Below are positions 60,890 to 64,000 of a stretch of DNA of 64,000 nt, one piece after another (positions within the stretch are counted from its first letter, which is position 1; the number at the start of each line of letters is the position of its first letter). The stretch is taken from positions 248,001-312,000 of the forward strand of contig QXVZ01001034.1 of assembly GCA_008931825.1 (NCBI GenBank), in the 5' to 3' direction. The notes under the pieces were generated by a model. The model searched no databases and was not told where the DNA came from. It saw nothing but the letters and a program-made list of their open reading frames with translations. The translations under genes were made by a program, and so were the position numbers. The DNA is from Phallusia fumigata. Its lineage: Eukaryota > Chordata > Ascidiacea > Phlebobranchia > Ascidiidae.

Positions 60890-63800
60890 GCCCTTTGTTA
60901 AACAGAAAAATACTGTGGTACCAGCTCCTAAAGCGAGGATCAAGTTTTTCGCCCCAGATTCCAATCGAGTCAAGTCCTTTTATGACATTTTTCAGCAGTC
61001 AAGGTCTGTTTCCGTAGGTTCACAGGTACAAAACCGAAGGTGTAGAACTGGACATTTTTTGGGCGCAACTGGTCAGTTTCGGGCCAGTTTTTTCTGTCAC
61101 GCGTCAGTTGACGTGTAAGGCACGTGATACCATTTTCCTTTGATGACGTTTGGTCGCTAGCAAATTTTTAACTTTAACGAGTTCGCCGTTCTTCGAAATT
61201 AAATTATCAAAGGGATAAGGTCACCATGAGTTTCAAAGGCGATTGTTTCCTTATTTTTTCAGATAAAGATCATACACGTGTGTGGTTATAGATTTTCTTT
61301 GCATTTTAATTGTTAGGCAAGACACAACTCATGTTACGTCATGTCTAGCAGGTTTCGGAGCACCGGTGACGTCATACCATGGAGCAAAGTGGTAACGAGA
61401 CTTGCTTTCTTCTAAAAATCAAAATCCTCCAAATGGTTTATTATCAGTGTTTATAAATTACCTGAAAAAAATCAAAATCCCCCCTACTGTGATATAATGT
61501 AATACTAAGGTGTAGGAGCCCCAGGTTTACCTATAAAGAAACACTACATTTATCATCAATAACATAACTCTATGGTGGGAAAACGCGTTATTAAGTTGCT
61601 ACTTTCTGGTATTTTTCTTCAAATAGGTTTTCTTTTTCTTCTTACAAACACGCTAATAGATACAAAAACTTTCTCCGAGCTTAAAACTCAATGTCAGTTT
61701 TAATCTCCGCATTATGCTTTTGGCATATGCAGGTTGAGAAACTGCACAAGAGTAAATCCGATTCACAACCAATTAAAGTTCGGGTATCTGCAATCAACGA
61801 ACTAGCTGACCGTGAAGACATCGACTTTCGTGTTGGTGACGAACTCTACGTTTACGACGCGAAAACAAAGGCCGCCCGTCTCAGTCTAAGTGAGAAACAA
61901 AACCCAGGTAAGTTTACCACAAAGATTTACTGCCATTGTGCTGCAGTGTTTGTTAAAACAGTGATTTTGTCCCAAAGCAAGTTGTTTTTGGTGAAGTTCA
62001 AGACTAATAAAAACATACCTGCACATAACTGAAAACTTGTATAAAGTGAATACAATTTCTTGCAACCGTTTCGACAGTCGGTGTTGTCATCATCAGTGCA
62101 TTTGATAATTAGGTTACTCTTCAAGTCCGTTTAGTGTGTTTTTAAGTTCAAGATTGTCGTGTAAATGTAATAACCGCCTTGAATCGCCACAATTGTGACA
62201 GAAGCGAGATTGTTGCGACTCGAAATCTCAAATAACATTTTTGTATTATTTATCGAAGTATGTCAATTTGGGTTCGCTAATAACGAAATTGAGAATCAAC
62301 TTGGCAGAAAAAAGTATTGCTAAAGCATTGGAATAATATTACCGAATTTCAGTTATTTATTTCAATGTTTTGGCAACCTGACTATTTACCCCCAGGAAGA
62401 ATAAAAATACAGAATATCAGTTCAATGAAGCACAAAGACCACAAACATATGGTTCAAACTGTCTGAATACGCATTTTGTTACGAAACGACAATAAAACGA
62501 ATTTTATTCAGGTCAAATCAATATTTCAAAATTGTTCTTATTTATTCGGACGTAAAACCTTACGGGAAAACTGCGTCCCAAAAAAGCATTTATCTCATTT
62601 GGCAATGTTGGTAAAAAATCAACCGTTCCGTGACTCGTGACTTGTGGGTTAGGGATGTTTTCCAAGTCTTGATTTGTAAACTCGAGTCAAGTTACTACGA
62701 AAACTTAGGTTGAAGTCCAGTGTTTCTTGCCAGATAGACAACGGCTGTGTCGTACAAAAATGACGAAGAAAATAGTTTTATACCGAAATGAAGTTCGGCC
62801 GTGTACTTCAAGTTCGGTTCATAAGAAACACATTCACTATTATCAAGTTTCACCCTTTTGCAAAAAGACTCGAGTTTTACCAGCAATAACTTCAACTCGA
62901 GTATTTTGCTGAAATTGACTCAATTCTACAGAATCCCAGACTCGAGTTATTGAAAAACTCTGGTGCTTACGCGGCGTTGTTAAGCATACTTTTCTACATA
63001 TCGATGTTTGGTTGAAACGTGTTTTAAACCAGCTTAGAGCATTCAACCATTAAAATTTTGACTCATAGCCATGTTGCCGTCTAATATAAACACGAAGGTT
63101 CCAACGCAAATATCACATTGTTTCCGAAGGCGATGAAGAAGTCATAACAGTGCCCTTGCACTTGGAGAGTCGTTTCAAAGTTCTGCCGCATTTCGACCAG
63201 TCGAGAGTTTTCAACACCATCGCCGACGTCCTTGACATTTATCCGGCAATCGATGACGTCATTTACCCTCTGTCGTCATTCACCATTGATCGGGTTCCGA
63301 TCCAGGATTGGGATCGGTTGCAAGTCTTAACCAGGGTACGTATTTTCTGTCGATTTTTGTTGTTGTGGATTTTGACTTTTTTGACGGGGCCAAAGTAATT
63401 GGGCGAATGCTGGGTTGGTTTTTTTAACCTTTGCGAGCGAGACATGAATGGAAGTAAACTAATAAGGAAGTGGTTCCCAAACCGTTTTTGACACATGCCT
63501 ACCTTCACCTTTTTGAAGCAGTCTTGTTTGAAACTTTACATTCCACCCCCACTAGACAGAAGTAACATAAATTATTTTTGAAAGGTTTGGAACCACCGGT
63601 CTACCTAAACGAATACTCTACTTATCATGAATACCATAACTACATACAGTGGAAATTCCTCCCCGTTTGGAAACCACTGTAATAGGGATTACGATTCTAA
63701 ACTGTGCTAGGTTTGTTGTTTCTTAAAAAATTGTAAATGCAAACAAGTAATTTTCGTAGCGGGCAGATAAAGCTGTGGAAAATTTAACTTTTCTATTAAG

Positions 63801-63909
63801 GTCCACGATTCAAACGGTTTGGAGTCCCTCGAGGTGAAGACTGAAAGACACGGAACAAAGATACTCCTTCCTTCGAACCTGGATACAAAGTTCATCCAAA
63901 TGCAAGCTG
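60890..63909 (+). CDS. CABIT-domain (THEMIS/GAREM-like) protein, partial
   Basis: Probable signalling adaptor. Four phase-compatible exons: 60890-61025, 61733-61907, 63130-63335, 63801-63909; the gene continues right of the window and its start was not found. Across exons 2-4 the protein shows FRVGDELYVYDAKT, EEVITVPLHLESRFKVLP, FNTIADVLDIYPAIDDVIY and HGTKILLPSNLDTKF. This is the CABIT pattern: a GD-x-L turn, then paired LP/VP strands followed by a small residue and F. The second block resembles human GAREM1 (IPVHYAGQFKLL, then FNSVEEVAKAFPE); THEMIS has a similar order. Family-level assignment is moderately supported; the first exon (VPAPKARIKFFAP) rests on splice sites and phase alone. Vertebrate relatives bind GRB2 and act downstream of receptors. 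Confidence 0.6.
61425..61605. repeat. Decayed hAT copy in CABIT-gene intron
   Basis: CCCCAGGTTTACCTATAAAG and TTATCATCAATAACATAACT match, with substitutions, the inner part of the copy at 63468-63679 (CCACCGGTCTACCTAAACG, TTATCATGAATACCATAACT). The termini are not recognisable, so it is an old fragment. Confidence 0.45.
63468..63679. mobile_element. Non-autonomous hAT element, best-preserved copy
   Basis: The 212-bp element has ends AAGTGGTTCCCAAACCG and CGTTTGGAAACCACTG, inverted copies with few mismatches. Flanks TAATAAGG (63460-63467) and TAATAGGG (63680-63687) form an 8-bp duplication with one difference. This size and the AGTGG terminus identify a hAT-superfamily MITE. It sits in an intron of the CABIT gene. 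Confidence 0.8.
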
Positions 63910-64000
63910 GTACGAGGCTTTGATAAGCTTACATGATGTAGTTTTTAAACAAATTTACCAATATTCAAAACAAATATGAGTTAGTAGGGTTTTAGTGTAA

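Noticed and set aside
1-64000. CRISPR arrays, prokaryotic operons, or viral and toxin genes
   Set aside because: No direct-repeat/spacer pattern and no prokaryotic gene structure; no capsid, envelope, integrase or toxin-like sequence was recognised in this clearly spliced eukaryotic DNA.

Overview
This is eukaryotic, AT-rich DNA with compact multi-exon genes, short GT-AG introns, one canonical tRNA and many small non-autonomous transposons. The gene set (anillin, an interferon regulatory factor with an IRF-association domain, NPAT, PTPMT1, CCDC174, an SLC22 transporter, a TMEM35-like protein and a CABIT-domain protein) is that of a deuterostome. Small genes, introns of mostly 100-500 bp and several head-to-head gene pairs fit a tunicate such as a Ciona-like ascidian best. 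That assignment is inference; no species-diagnostic sequence was tested.

Layout. 1-8920 (minus): 5' half of the anillin gene, running off the left edge. 8921-14623: intergenic, with a complete hAT-type MITE (9207-9581), a LINE-like 3' end (about 10376-10535) and tRNA-Gln(CUG) (12037-12108, minus). 14624-29190 (plus): an eleven-exon IRF gene with a 4.8 kb first intron, several transposon copies and a hairpin. 29191-31477: IRF 3' UTR and a SINE remnant. 31478-32760 (minus): three-exon PTPMT1. 33420-34650 (plus): three-exon TMEM35-like membrane protein, divergent from PTPMT1. 35497-46859 (plus): eighteen-exon NPAT, joined exon by exon from its LisH start to its terminal KFL motif, with one apparent GC-AG intron. 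46860-48083: convergent spacer with a hAT copy. 48084-52400 (minus): eleven-exon CCDC174. 53040-57472 (plus): ten-exon SLC22 transporter, divergent from CCDC174. 57473-60889: repeat-rich spacer with two tRNA-derived SINEs. 60890-63909 (plus): four exons of a CABIT-domain (THEMIS/GAREM-like) gene that continues past the right edge.

How the genes relate. Most are unrelated housekeeping genes: cytokinesis (anillin), histone gene transcription (NPAT), cardiolipin synthesis (PTPMT1) and a nuclear coiled-coil protein (CCDC174). IRF is a signal-responsive transcription factor and the CABIT protein is probably a signalling adaptor. Exon models were made by hand from splice consensus, reading phase and remembered family sequences; every internal junction given keeps the frame. 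No virus-derived element or new multi-gene system is evident. The most noteworthy observations are the greatly enlarged NPAT with a 9-residue repeat and GC-AG intron, the closely spaced TMEM35-like/NPAT pair with operon-like features, a pre-miRNA-sized hairpin in an IRF intron, and recurrent hAT and SINE families with readable target-site duplications.
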